DNA from: an uncultured Oscillospiraceae bacterium
GTDB lineage: Bacteria; Bacillota; Clostridia; Oscillospirales; Oscillospiraceae
DNA: 9,352 nt
NCBI GenBank assembly: GCA_905234575.1
Contig: CAJOIG010000054.1
Span: 1-9,352 of the forward strand
Reading direction: 5' to 3'
The notes below the pieces were generated by a model. It saw only the letters and a list, made by a program, of their open reading frames with translations. It did not search any database and was not told the origin of the DNA. The position numbers and the translations under genes were made by a program. This document shows, piece by piece, positions 1 through 7,700 of this stretch (its first letter is position 1; every line of letters starts with the position of its first letter).

Positions 1-26
1 ATTTTTCGTATTTGCCCATCTTGGGA

Positions 27-56
27 TTGCGTAAACGCCCGGATATGTATTAAAAT
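27..56 (+). promoter_or_regulatory. Candidate sigma-A promoter for the hprK operon
   Basis: A TAAAAT hexamer at 51-56 matches the -10 consensus at five of six bases. A TTGCGT at 27-32 matches the first three bases of the -35 box and lies 18 bases upstream. Transcription would start near 62-64, leaving a leader of about 30 bases before hprK. It is the only promoter-like pair noticed outside coding sequence, and the AT-rich setting supports it. The weak -35 box makes this tentative. Confidence 0.4.
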
Positions 57-81
57 AGGAATGATACCATACAGTGGAAAT

Positions 82-87
82 GGGGTG
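82..87 (+). promoter_or_regulatory. Ribosome binding site for hprK (GTG start)
   Basis: GGGGTG at 82-87 can pair with the 3' end of 16S rRNA (matching the GGAGGTG core with one G-U wobble) and sits five bases before the GTG at 93. An ATG at 80-82 is in another frame and no other in-frame start lies between the promoter and 93. The GTG start also gives the family-like N-terminus MRYSVKLS. Confidence 0.5.
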
Positions 88-92
88 TTCCC

Positions 93-1028
93 GTGCGCTA
101 TTCCGTAAAGCTCTCCGTCGTGGCGGAGGAGCTCGACATGAAGCCCGCCTACGCCGCGCCGGACTACGACACCAAGGTCATCACCAGCGTGGACCTGAAC
201 CGGCCGGGCATCCAGCTTCTGGGCCATCTGGAGTATTTTGACACCGACCGCCTCCAGATCCTCGGCAAGGCCGAGCACGCGCTGCTGAACGAGATGACCC
301 CCGAGGGCCGTCTCGCCGCCCTGGAGGTCATCATGAGCCACCGGGTCCCGGCGGTCATCGTCGCCCACAACGAGCCGCCCATGCCCGAGTGTCTTGCCAT
401 GGCGGAGAAATACGGCGTGAGCGTCCTGCTGTCGGAGGTGGACACCTCGGAGCTCTACGCCCAGCTCATCGGCGCGCTGCGGCGGCACCTCGCCCCGCGG
501 CAGACCATCCACGGCGTGCTGGTGGAGGTCCACGGCGAGGGCATGCTCATCACCGGCGACAGCGGAATCGGCAAGTCCGAGACGGCGTTGGAGCTCATCA
601 AGCGGGGCCACCGCCTCATCGCGGACGACGCCGTGGAGATCCTGCGGACCTCCCGGGACTCCCTCATGGGCCGCTCGCCCTCCATCATCCAGTATTTCAT
701 GGAGCTGCGCGGCATCGGCGTCATCAACGTCCAGGACGTGTTCGGCATCGGCGCCGTGAAGCCCTCCTGCCCCATCGATCTCGTCGTGTCCCTGGAGCTG
801 TGGGACGACAGCCGCGCCTACGACCGGCTGGGCATCGAGATGCACAGCACGAGCTTCCTGGATGTGTCCGTGCCCCTCGTGACGATCCCCGTCCGACCCG
901 GCCGGAACCTGGCCATCATCCTGGAGCTCGCCGCCATGACGAACCGCCAGCGCAAGTCCGGCTACAGCGCGGCGGAGGAACTGGCCCGCCGCGTGGACGC
1001 CCAGATCGACGCCGGAATCGACTTCTGA
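93..1028 (+). CDS. hprK: HPr kinase/phosphorylase
   Basis: This bifunctional cytoplasmic enzyme phosphorylates HPr on the regulatory serine (Ser46) and removes that phosphate again. In Firmicutes it answers to glycolytic intermediates, ATP and phosphate, and drives carbon catabolite repression through CcpA. The 311-residue product has the usual family length. It has an N-terminal domain (about 1-130) and a C-terminal kinase domain with a Walker A loop GDSGIGKS at 155-162, the nearby His140, the acidic pair in LIADDAVEI (178-179), the family signature ELRGIGVINV at 204-213, and PVRPGRNLA at 267-275. The start is GTG, chosen for its N-terminus and ribosome binding site. It is the first gene of the apparent operon, and murB follows after 12 bases. 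All residues expected for activity appear present, so a working enzyme is likely. Its substrate HPr is not encoded in this window. Confidence 0.97.
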   Translation: MRYSVKLSVVAEELDMKPAYAAPDYDTKVITSVDLNRPGIQLLGHLEYFDTDRLQILGKAEHALLNEMTPEGRLAALEVIMSHRVPAVIVAHNEPPMPECLAMAEKYGVSVLLSEVDTSELYAQLIGALRRHLAPRQTIHGVLVEVHGEGMLITGDSGIGKSETALELIKRGHRLIADDAVEILRTSRDSLMGRSPSIIQYFMELRGIGVINVQDVFGIGAVKPSCPIDLVVSLELWDDSRAYDRLGIEMHSTSFLDVSVPLVTIPVRPGRNLAIILELAAMTNRQRKSGYSAAEELARRVDAQIDAGIDF

Positions 1029-1040
1029 ATCGAGGAACCT

Positions 1041-1958
1041 ATGGACCATCTCTCTGCTCTCATCCGCGATCTGCGCGCGGCCTTCCCGGGGTTGGACCTC
1101 CGGGAGAACGAGCCGCTTTCGAAGCATTCGTCCTTCCGCATCGGCGGTCCGGCGGCGCTGCTGCTGGCCCCGGCCTCGGGGTCAGAGCTCGCCGACCTCT
1201 GCCGCTTCCTGCGGGACCGGGGCGCGGACCCCTTCCTGCTGGGCAACGGCACGAACCTCCTCTTCCCGGACGCCGGGCTCGATAAGGTCGTCGTGAAGAC
1301 CTGCCCGGGGGTCGGGCGCATCGAGCGCCGGGACGCCTGCCTCACCGCCGAGGCCGGCACGACCCTCGCTCAGCTCGCCGCCGCCGCCCAGAGCGCGGGC
1401 CTTGCTGGGCTGGAGTTTGCCCACGGCATCCCCGGCAGCGTCGGCGGCGGGGTCGTCATGAACGCCGGAGCCTACGGCGGCGAGCTCAGGGACGTCGTCA
1501 CCGAGACGGAATACCTGGACGGCGAGAGCCTCGAGCGCCGCGTCCTGCGGGGCGGGGAGCATGATTTCGCCTACCGGCACAGCTTCTTCTCGGAGAATCC
1601 GGGGATCGTGCTGCGGACGACGGTCCGCCTCGCGCCCGGGGATCCCGCGGCCATCGCCGCGCGGATGCGGGAGCTCGCCGACAAGCGCCGGGCGAGCCAG
1701 CCGCTGGATATGCCCTCCGCGGGCAGCACCTTCAAGCGGCCGGCGGGCGGCTTTGCCGCGGCCCTCATCGACGAGGCGGGCCTCAAGGGCGCGGCGGTCG
1801 GTGGGGCGATGGTGTCCCCGAAGCACGCGGGCTTCGTCGTGAACGCCGGCGGCGCCACCGCGGAGGACGTCCTCCGCCTCATCGACCATATCCAAGCCGT
1901 CGTATTCGGACGCACCGGCATCGCGCTCGAGCCGGAGGTCCGCATCGTGAGGGAGTGA
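1041..1958 (+). CDS. murB: UDP-N-acetylenolpyruvoylglucosamine reductase
   Basis: MurB is an FAD enzyme that uses NADPH to reduce UDP-GlcNAc-enolpyruvate to UDP-MurNAc, the second committed step of peptidoglycan precursor synthesis in the cytoplasm. The 305-residue protein shows the FAD-binding half with RIGGPA at 34-39, LGNGTNLLF at 67-75 and a glycine-rich PGSVGGGVVMNAGAYGGE at 131-148. Next come YRHSFF at 178-183 and PSAGSTFKRP at 225-234, whose Ser229 is the expected proton donor, and the C-terminal LEPEVRIV at 296-303 with the catalytic glutamate. The length and lack of a long tyrosine-loop insert fit the shorter Gram-positive type (IIb). A GAGGA at 1032-1036 precedes the ATG by four bases. 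The gene ends three bases before rapZ, which suggests coupled translation. Confidence 0.97.
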   Translation: MDHLSALIRDLRAAFPGLDLRENEPLSKHSSFRIGGPAALLLAPASGSELADLCRFLRDRGADPFLLGNGTNLLFPDAGLDKVVVKTCPGVGRIERRDACLTAEAGTTLAQLAAAAQSAGLAGLEFAHGIPGSVGGGVVMNAGAYGGELRDVVTETEYLDGESLERRVLRGGEHDFAYRHSFFSENPGIVLRTTVRLAPGDPAAIAARMRELADKRRASQPLDMPSAGSTFKRPAGGFAAALIDEAGLKGAAVGGAMVSPKHAGFVVNAGGATAEDVLRLIDHIQAVVFGRTGIALEPEVRIVRE

Positions 1959-1961
1959 ACC

Positions 1962-2810
1962 ATGGAGCTTCTCATCATCACCGGCCTGTCCGGCGCGGGC
2001 AAGACCCGGGCGGCGGACGTCTGCGAAGACCTGAACTACTACTGCGTGGACAATCTCCCCGCGGCGCTGCTGCCCTCCTTTGCCGCCCTGTGCAGCGCGG
2101 CCCACGGGCGCTATGAGCGGGCCGCCCTCGTCATGGACGTCCGCAGCCTGACAGACCACAAGGTCCTCCTTTCCATGCTGGATGAGCTGGCGAAGCTGGA
2201 CGGAACGGTCCGGATCCTGTATCTCGAGGCGAAGTACGACACCATCCTCCGCCGCTACAAGGAGAGCCGCCGCCGCCATCCCCTGGCGGAGCCCGGCGGC
2301 AGCATCCGGGAGGCGCTCCAGCGGGAGTCGGCGCTGCTGGCCCCCCTGCGGGACCGGGCGGACCTGGTCATCGACACCACCGGCCTGAGCCTCAACCGCC
2401 TCAAGGCCCGGATCCGCAGCCTGCTGGAGCCCGGCGAGGCGCCGTTTACCGTGAACCTCGTCTCCTTCGGCTACAAGCACGGCATCCCCTCGGAGGCGGA
2501 CCTGGTCTTCGACGTGCGCTGCCTGCCGAACCCCTACTACGACGACGAGCTCCGGGAGAAGACGGGGCTCGACCCCGCCGTGGCCGCCTACGTCTTCGAG
2601 GGCGGCGCGGCCCAGGCGCTGCTGGACCGGCTGACCGACCTCATCGCCTTCCTCATCCCGCAGTACGGCCCGGACCGGACGGAGCTCACCATCGCCGTGG
2701 GCTGCACCGGCGGGCATCACCGCAGCGTCGCCATGGCCCAGGCCCTGGCCGACGCCCTGGAGGCCGCGGGCCACGCGGTCTCGGTCGTCCATCGGGACGC
2801 GGAGCGCTGA
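1962..2810 (+). CDS. rapZ: RapZ/YvcJ family P-loop nucleotide-binding protein
   Basis: RapZ (YvcJ in Bacillus) is a cytoplasmic P-loop protein that hydrolyses nucleotides. In E. coli it binds glucosamine-6-phosphate and steers decay of the GlmZ small RNA, thereby setting GlmS levels; in Gram-positives its role is less clear. The 282-residue product is of family length. It has Walker A GLSGAGKT at 8-15, VDNLP at 29-33, the conserved LEAKYDTILRRYKESRRRHP at 88-107, SFGYKHGIP at 168-176, DVRCLPNP at 184-191 and GCTGGHHRSV at 248-257. The final Walker A residue is Thr rather than the Ser I recall as usual. The end, HRDAER, lacks the lysine/arginine-rich tail that E. coli RapZ uses to bind RNA, so the RNA-adaptor role should not be assumed. 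An AGGGAG at 1950-1955 precedes the ATG, and only one base separates the stop from yvcK. Confidence 0.95.
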   Translation: MELLIITGLSGAGKTRAADVCEDLNYYCVDNLPAALLPSFAALCSAAHGRYERAALVMDVRSLTDHKVLLSMLDELAKLDGTVRILYLEAKYDTILRRYKESRRRHPLAEPGGSIREALQRESALLAPLRDRADLVIDTTGLSLNRLKARIRSLLEPGEAPFTVNLVSFGYKHGIPSEADLVFDVRCLPNPYYDDELREKTGLDPAVAAYVFEGGAAQALLDRLTDLIAFLIPQYGPDRTELTIAVGCTGGHHRSVAMAQALADALEAAGHAVSVVHRDAER

Positions 2811-2811
2811 T

Positions 2812-3810
2812 ATGAGAAAACGAAAGATACGCATCGCCGTGCTGGGCGGCGGCACGGGACTTTCCACCATGCTGCGGGGCCTGAAGGCCCACAGCGACGA
2901 CATCACCGCCATCGTCGCCGTGACGGATGACGGCGGCGGCACCGGCATCCTCCGCCGGGAGATGAGCATCCCCGCCGTGGGGGACGTGCGAAACTGCATC
3001 CAGGCCCTCGCGAACGCCGAGCCCGCCATGCAGGAGATGCTGGGCTACCGCTTCCGCGAGGGGTCCCTCGCCGGACAGAGCCTGGGGAACCTGCTCCTGG
3101 CCGCGCTGTACGACACCTCCCCCAGCTTCGATCTCGCCGTGCAGAAGCTCAGCCAGGTCCTCGCCATCACCGGGCGGGTCCTGCCCGTCACGAACGAGAA
3201 CATCACCCTCTGCGCCCGGTTCAGCGACGGCGCCGTCGTCCGCGGCGAGACCACCATCACGGCCCACAAGCGCGCCTCCAACGCCGTCATCGACCGGATC
3301 ACCCTGGAACCCGCGGCCCCCGCGCCGCTGCCCGCCGCGCTGGACGCCATCGCCGCGGCGGACCTCATCGTGCTGGGGCCCGGCAGTCTGTACACGAGCG
3401 TCCTGACGACGCTGCTCACCCCCGGCGTGGCGGAGGCCATCCACGCCTCCTCCGCCGTGAAGGTCTATGTCATGAACGTCATGACCCAGGACGGCGAGAC
3501 GGAGGGCTACACCGCCGCCCACCACGTCCGCGCCCTGACCCGCCAGTGCGGCGCGGGCCTGTTCCGGTACGTCCTCGCGAACTCCCGGCCCATCCCCGCC
3601 GAGGTGGCGGAGCGCTACCGCCCGGAGAACGCCGCCCCCATCGTGACGGACGGCGGGGAGCTGCGGGCCATGGGCGTGGAGACGGTCTTCGCCCCGGTGG
3701 CCGCCTGGCAGAACGGGCTCGTGCGCCACGATCCCGCCGCCCTGGCCGCCGCCCTCATCGAGCTTTACGACGAGAAGGCCGCCACCCGCGTCCGGGGGGA
3801 TCGGCCATGA
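2812..3810 (+). CDS. yvcK: YvcK/CofD-like gluconeogenesis factor
   Basis: YvcK proteins share the CofD (2-phospho-lactate transferase) fold. In Bacillus the protein is needed for normal shape and wall synthesis on gluconeogenic carbon, and it has been reported to bind UDP-GlcNAc. This 332-residue copy has a basic N-terminus (RKRK), the glycine-rich LGGGTGLSTMLRGLK at 11-25, TDDGGGTGILRRE at 38-50, VLPVT at 123-127, LGPGSLYTSVL at 188-198, and NVMTQDGETEGYTAAHHV at 222-239. The region usually written PPGDIRN reads AVGDVRN at 55-61, and the usual GGSSG reads GGGTG at 41-45, so the pocket may differ slightly. GGAG at 2801-2804, inside the end of rapZ, serves the ATG at 2812. The stop overlaps the whiA start as ATGA. 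A role in balancing wall-precursor supply with carbon state is inferred from the family and the neighbours. Confidence 0.95.
   Translation: MRKRKIRIAVLGGGTGLSTMLRGLKAHSDDITAIVAVTDDGGGTGILRREMSIPAVGDVRNCIQALANAEPAMQEMLGYRFREGSLAGQSLGNLLLAALYDTSPSFDLAVQKLSQVLAITGRVLPVTNENITLCARFSDGAVVRGETTITAHKRASNAVIDRITLEPAAPAPLPAALDAIAAADLIVLGPGSLYTSVLTTLLTPGVAEAIHASSAVKVYVMNVMTQDGETEGYTAAHHVRALTRQCGAGLFRYVLANSRPIPAEVAERYRPENAAPIVTDGGELRAMGVETVFAPVAAWQNGLVRHDPAALAAALIELYDEKAATRVRGDRP
3794..3800 (+). promoter_or_regulatory. Ribosome binding site setting the whiA start
   Basis: A purine run of six G and one A lies six bases before the ATG at 3807, within the last codons of yvcK. It supports the start that overlaps the yvcK stop rather than the longer in-frame extension that is open back to 3546. 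The resulting N-terminus, MSFAADVKTEL, matches how WhiA proteins usually begin. Confidence 0.6.
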
Positions 3811-4718
3811 GCTTCGCCGCCGACGTCAAGACCGAGCTCTGCCGGGACGGGCTCGCCAAAAAATGCTGCGCCCTGGCGGAGGCCTACGGCGTGCTGCTGT
3901 ACGCCCACACCTTCTCCCTGTCCCAGATCCGGATCATGACCGCCCACGACGGCTTTGCCGCCCGGCTGCCGAAGCTGTTCCGCCGGGCTTTCGGCGGCGT
4001 GGGCTTCGACCGCTGCCCGCCGGAGGACGGCGCCGGCAAGCGCACCTTCCTCGTGACGGACCCCGCCAAGATCCGCGCCATCTTCGACGCCGTGGGGTAC
4101 GATCCCGCCCGGACCCTGGCCCACCAGCTCAACCTCGCCCTGGTGGAGACGGAGTGCGACCGCGTGGCCTTCCTGCGGGGGGCCTTCCTCGCGGGGGGCA
4201 GCGTCACGGACCCGCGCAAGCGCTACCACCTGGAGCTCGCCACGAGCCACGGGGGCGTCTGCCGGCAGATGAACGCCCTGCTGCGGGAGATGGGCTTCGA
4301 GCCGAAGGACTCCCGCCGCGGCGCGGGATACATCACCTACTTCAAGCAGAGCGGGGCCATCGAGGACCTGCTCACCACCATGGGCGCGGCGGTCTCCGCC
4401 ATGGAGCTCATGTCCGCGAAGGTGGAAAAGCACATGGCAAACGCCATGAACCGCCTGACGAACTGCGACATGGCGAACGCCGACAAGGTCACCGACGCCG
4501 CGGCCGCCCAGCTCGCCGCCATCCGCCGCCTGGAGGCCGGGCCCGGGCTCGACACCCTGCCGACGCCCCTCCAGGACACGGCGCTTTTACGCATCGCGAA
4601 CCCCGCGGGGAGCCTCGCGGACCTCGCGGCGCTTGCCTCGCCCCCCGTTACAAAAAGCTGCATGAACCACCGCCTCCGCAAGCTCCTGGACCTCGCGGCG
4701 GCGATCCCCGAGGAATGA
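3807..4718 (+). CDS. whiA: WhiA DNA-binding regulator
   Basis: WhiA is a DNA-binding protein built from an inactive LAGLIDADG homing-endonuclease-like part and a C-terminal helix-turn-helix. In actinomycetes it is a transcription factor for sporulation septation. In Bacillus it influences division, chromosome segregation and growth, and direct gene regulation there is less evident. The 303-residue product has the WhiA N-terminus (MSFAADVKTEL), the endonuclease-like stretch RGAFLAGGSVTDPRKRYHLE around 124-143, the conserved NRLTNCDMANADKVTDAA at 215-232, and a C-terminal helix-turn-helix at about 255-295 ending in NHRLRKLLDLA. The start overlaps the yvcK stop by four bases (ATGA), so translation is probably coupled. 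Leu261 uses TTA (4587-4589), the only in-frame TTA I found in the window. dnaE follows after three bases; no HPr/Crh gene lies between. Confidence 0.96.
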   Translation: MSFAADVKTELCRDGLAKKCCALAEAYGVLLYAHTFSLSQIRIMTAHDGFAARLPKLFRRAFGGVGFDRCPPEDGAGKRTFLVTDPAKIRAIFDAVGYDPARTLAHQLNLALVETECDRVAFLRGAFLAGGSVTDPRKRYHLELATSHGGVCRQMNALLREMGFEPKDSRRGAGYITYFKQSGAIEDLLTTMGAAVSAMELMSAKVEKHMANAMNRLTNCDMANADKVTDAAAAQLAAIRRLEAGPGLDTLPTPLQDTALLRIANPAGSLADLAALASPPVTKSCMNHRLRKLLDLAAAIPEE

Positions 4719-4721
4719 AAC

Positions 4722-7700
4722 ATGGCCTTTGTCCACCTGCATGTGCATAGCGAATACAGCCTCCTGGACGGCGCCTGCCGCATCCGGGAGCTGCCAAGGC
4801 GCGCCAGGGAGCTGGGACAGACCGCCGTCGCCATCACGGACCACGGCGTCATGTACGGCGCCGTCGCCTTCTACAAGGCGTGCCGCGAGGCGGGGGTGAA
4901 GCCCATTATCGGCTGCGAGGTCTATGTCGCGCCCCGGAGCCTCACGGACCGGGAGTACGGCGTGGACAACCGCTATTCCCACCTCATCCTCCTGTGCAAA
5001 AACGAGACGGGCTACCACAACCTCTGCCGTCTGGTGTCGAAGGCGTTCATCGACGGCTTCTACGTCAAGCCCCGGATCGACTGGCCCCTCCTGCACGAGC
5101 ACGCCGAGGGCCTCGTCTGCCTGTCCGCCTGCCTCGCGGGGGACATCCCGCAGAAGCTCGTCCAGGGGGATTACGAGGGCGCGAAGGCCCGGGCGCTGGA
5201 GCTGGACAGCCTCTTCGGACGGGGCAATTTCTATCTCGAGCTTCAGGACCACGGAATCCCCGAGGAGCGGAAGGCCGCCCAGGGCCTCCTCCGCCTGCAC
5301 CGGGAGACCGGCATCCCCCTTGTCGTGACGAACGACGCCCACTACCTCCGCCGGGAGGATGCCCGCGCCCAGGACATTTTGATGTGCATCCAGACCGGCA
5401 AGACCGTGGACGACCCGGACCGAATGAAGTTCGACTCCGAGGAGATGTACCTCAAATCCGAGGAGGAGATGCGCCGCCTGTTCCCGGACTTCCCCGAGGC
5501 GTACGACAACACCGCGCGGATCGCGGAGCTGTGCGAGTTCGACTTTGAGTTCGGGAACTACCACCTGCCGCGCTTCCAGCTCCCGGAGGGGGAGACGGAC
5601 AGCTTTTCCTACCTGCGGAAGCTCTGCCTCGCGGGCCTCGAAAAGCGTTATCCCGGCGGCGGGCCGGAGCTGCAGGCGCAGCTCGACTATGAGCTCGGCG
5701 TCATCCGGCAGATGGGCTTCACGGACTACTTCCTCGTGGTGTGGGATTTCGTGAACTACGCCCGCTCCCAGGGCATCCCCGTGGGCCCGGGCCGCGGCTC
5801 CGCGGCGGGCTCCCTCGTCAGCTACTGCCTGCACATCACGGACATCGACCCCGTGAAGTACAGCCTCTATTTCGAGCGCTTTTTGAACCCCGAGCGCGTC
5901 ACCATGCCGGACATCGACATGGACTTCTGCGTCCGCCGCCGCGGCGAGGTCATCGACTACGTCACCCGCAAGTACGGCGCGGACCACGTCGCCCAGATCG
6001 TCACCTTCGGCACCATGGCCGCCCGCCAGGTGGTCCGGGACGTGGCCCGGGTGACGAACATCCCCTACGGCGAGGCCGACGCCGTCGCAAAGCAGATCCC
6101 CATGGGCCAGAACAGCCGCAAGATCTCCCTCAAAGAGGCGGTGGGGCTGTCGAAGCCCTTGCGGGAGATGGTGGAGGGGGACGACCGTATCCGGGCGCTC
6201 ATCGACACCGCCGCCGCCCTGGAGGGCATGCCCCGGCACGCCTCCACCCACGCCGCGGGCGTCGTCATCTCCCGGGACCCGCTGACGGACTATCTGCCCC
6301 TCGCCAAAAACGACGAGGCCGTGGTCTGCGAGTTCCCGATGACGGAGATCGAGGAGCTGGGGCTTCTCAAAATGGACTTTCTGGGCCTTCGAAACCTCAC
6401 GGTCATGGAGGACGCCGCCGAGCTCATCCGGCGGAAGGACCCGGATTTCCGGGTGGAGAGCATCCCGGAGGACGACGTCTCGACCTACGAGATGCTGGCC
6501 GAGGGCCACACCTCCGGCGTGTTCCAGCTCGAGTCCGCCGGCATGACGGGCGTCTGCGTGGGCCTCGGCCCCCGCAGCATGGAGGACATCACCGCCGTCA
6601 TCGCCCTGTACCGGCCGGGCCCCATGGATTCGATCCCCCGGTTCCTGGACTGCGCGGTCCACCCGGAGAAGATCGCCTACAAGCACCCGATGCTGGAGCC
6701 GATTTTGCAGGTCACCTATGGCTGCATCGTGTACCAGGAGCAGGTCCTTGCGATATTGCAGCGGCTCGCGGGCTTCTCGCTGGGGCAGGCGGACATGATC
6801 CGCCGGGCGATGTCGAAGAAAAAGCACGCCGTCATCGACGCGGAGCGGAAGGCCTTCGTCTACGGCGATCCGGAGCGCAACATCCCCGGCTGCATCGCGA
6901 ACGGCGTCCCCGAGGCCGTGGCGAACAGCATCTACGACGAGATCAACGACTTCGCGGACTACGCCTTCAACAAGGCCCACGCCGTGAGCTACGCCATCGT
7001 CAGCTACCGCACGGCCTGGCTCAAAAACCATTACCCGCGGGAGTACATGGCGGCGCTGCTGACGAGCGTGCGCGAGCTCTCCGGCAAGGTGGCGGAGTAC
7101 ATCGCGGAGTGCCGCCGTCTCGGCATCGCGGTGCTGCCGCCGGACGTGAACGAGTCCGACGCGGACTTCACCGTCGCGGGGGAGCACATCCGCTTCGGCC
7201 TCTCCGCCGTCAAAGGCGTGGGGGAGGGCTTCATGCGCCAGGTCATGGCCGAGCGCGCCGCGGGCGGGCCCTTCACGGGGCTCGACGATTTCTGCCGCCG
7301 GATGTACGGGAAGGACCTGAACCGCCGTCCGGTGGAGAGCCTCATCCGCGCCGGGGCCTTCGACTCCCTGGGCGCGAAGCGCCGGGCCCTCATCATGGCC
7401 CTCGAGACCGTCCTCGACGGGGTGGCGGCGGACGGCCGCCGCAACGTGGCGGGGCAGATGGACCTGTTTTCGCTGGACGAGGAGGCGGCGCCCGAGCTCA
7501 CCCTGCCGAACGTGGAGGAGTTCAGCCCCATGGAGCTCCTGTCCATGGAAAAGGAGATCACGGGCCTCTACCTCACGGGCCACCCGATGAACGCCTACCG
7601 CCGCACGGCGGAGCAGGTCGGCGCGGTGCCCATCGGCACGGTGCGGGGGGACCTGGAGCAGGAGGAGGGCCTGCGCCGCTTCGGGGACGGGCAGCGCGTC

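Larger units (their letters stand above)
1..92. other. AT-rich leader upstream of hprK
   Basis: This short stretch is about 41% GC by hand count, far below the GC-rich genes that follow, as expected for a promoter region. It holds a candidate sigma-A-type promoter and the hprK ribosome binding site. The left edge may touch another gene. One forward frame reads a short tail ending in a TAA at 51-53, another ends in a TAA at 32-34, and the reverse strand has an ATG at 19-17 followed by open codons to the edge. None has a codon pattern or ribosome binding site strong enough to call. Confidence 0.5.

Noticed and set aside
30..43. A possible CcpA cre site in the hprK leader.
   Set aside because: The left half (GTAAACG) resembles the cre consensus, but the right half misses three of the four informative positions, so it is not a convincing cre.
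1..53. A possible tail of an upstream gene, or the beginning of a divergent gene, at the left edge.
   Set aside because: Three readings compete (forward frames ending at 34 and 53, and a reverse ATG at 19). The region is AT-rich, the reverse ATG has no ribosome binding site, and the fragments are too short to judge.
1182..3029. A 615-codon minus-strand open frame across murB, rapZ and the start of yvcK.
   Set aside because: It is in register with murB and rapZ and reflects the absence of TTA, CTA and TCA codons. It ends at a TCA serine codon of murB and shows no domain.
3546..3806. An 87-codon N-terminal extension of whiA overlapping yvcK.
   Set aside because: The extension is an Arg/Gly/Pro-rich shadow of yvcK. 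The ATG at 3807 has a ribosome binding site and gives the normal WhiA N-terminus and length.
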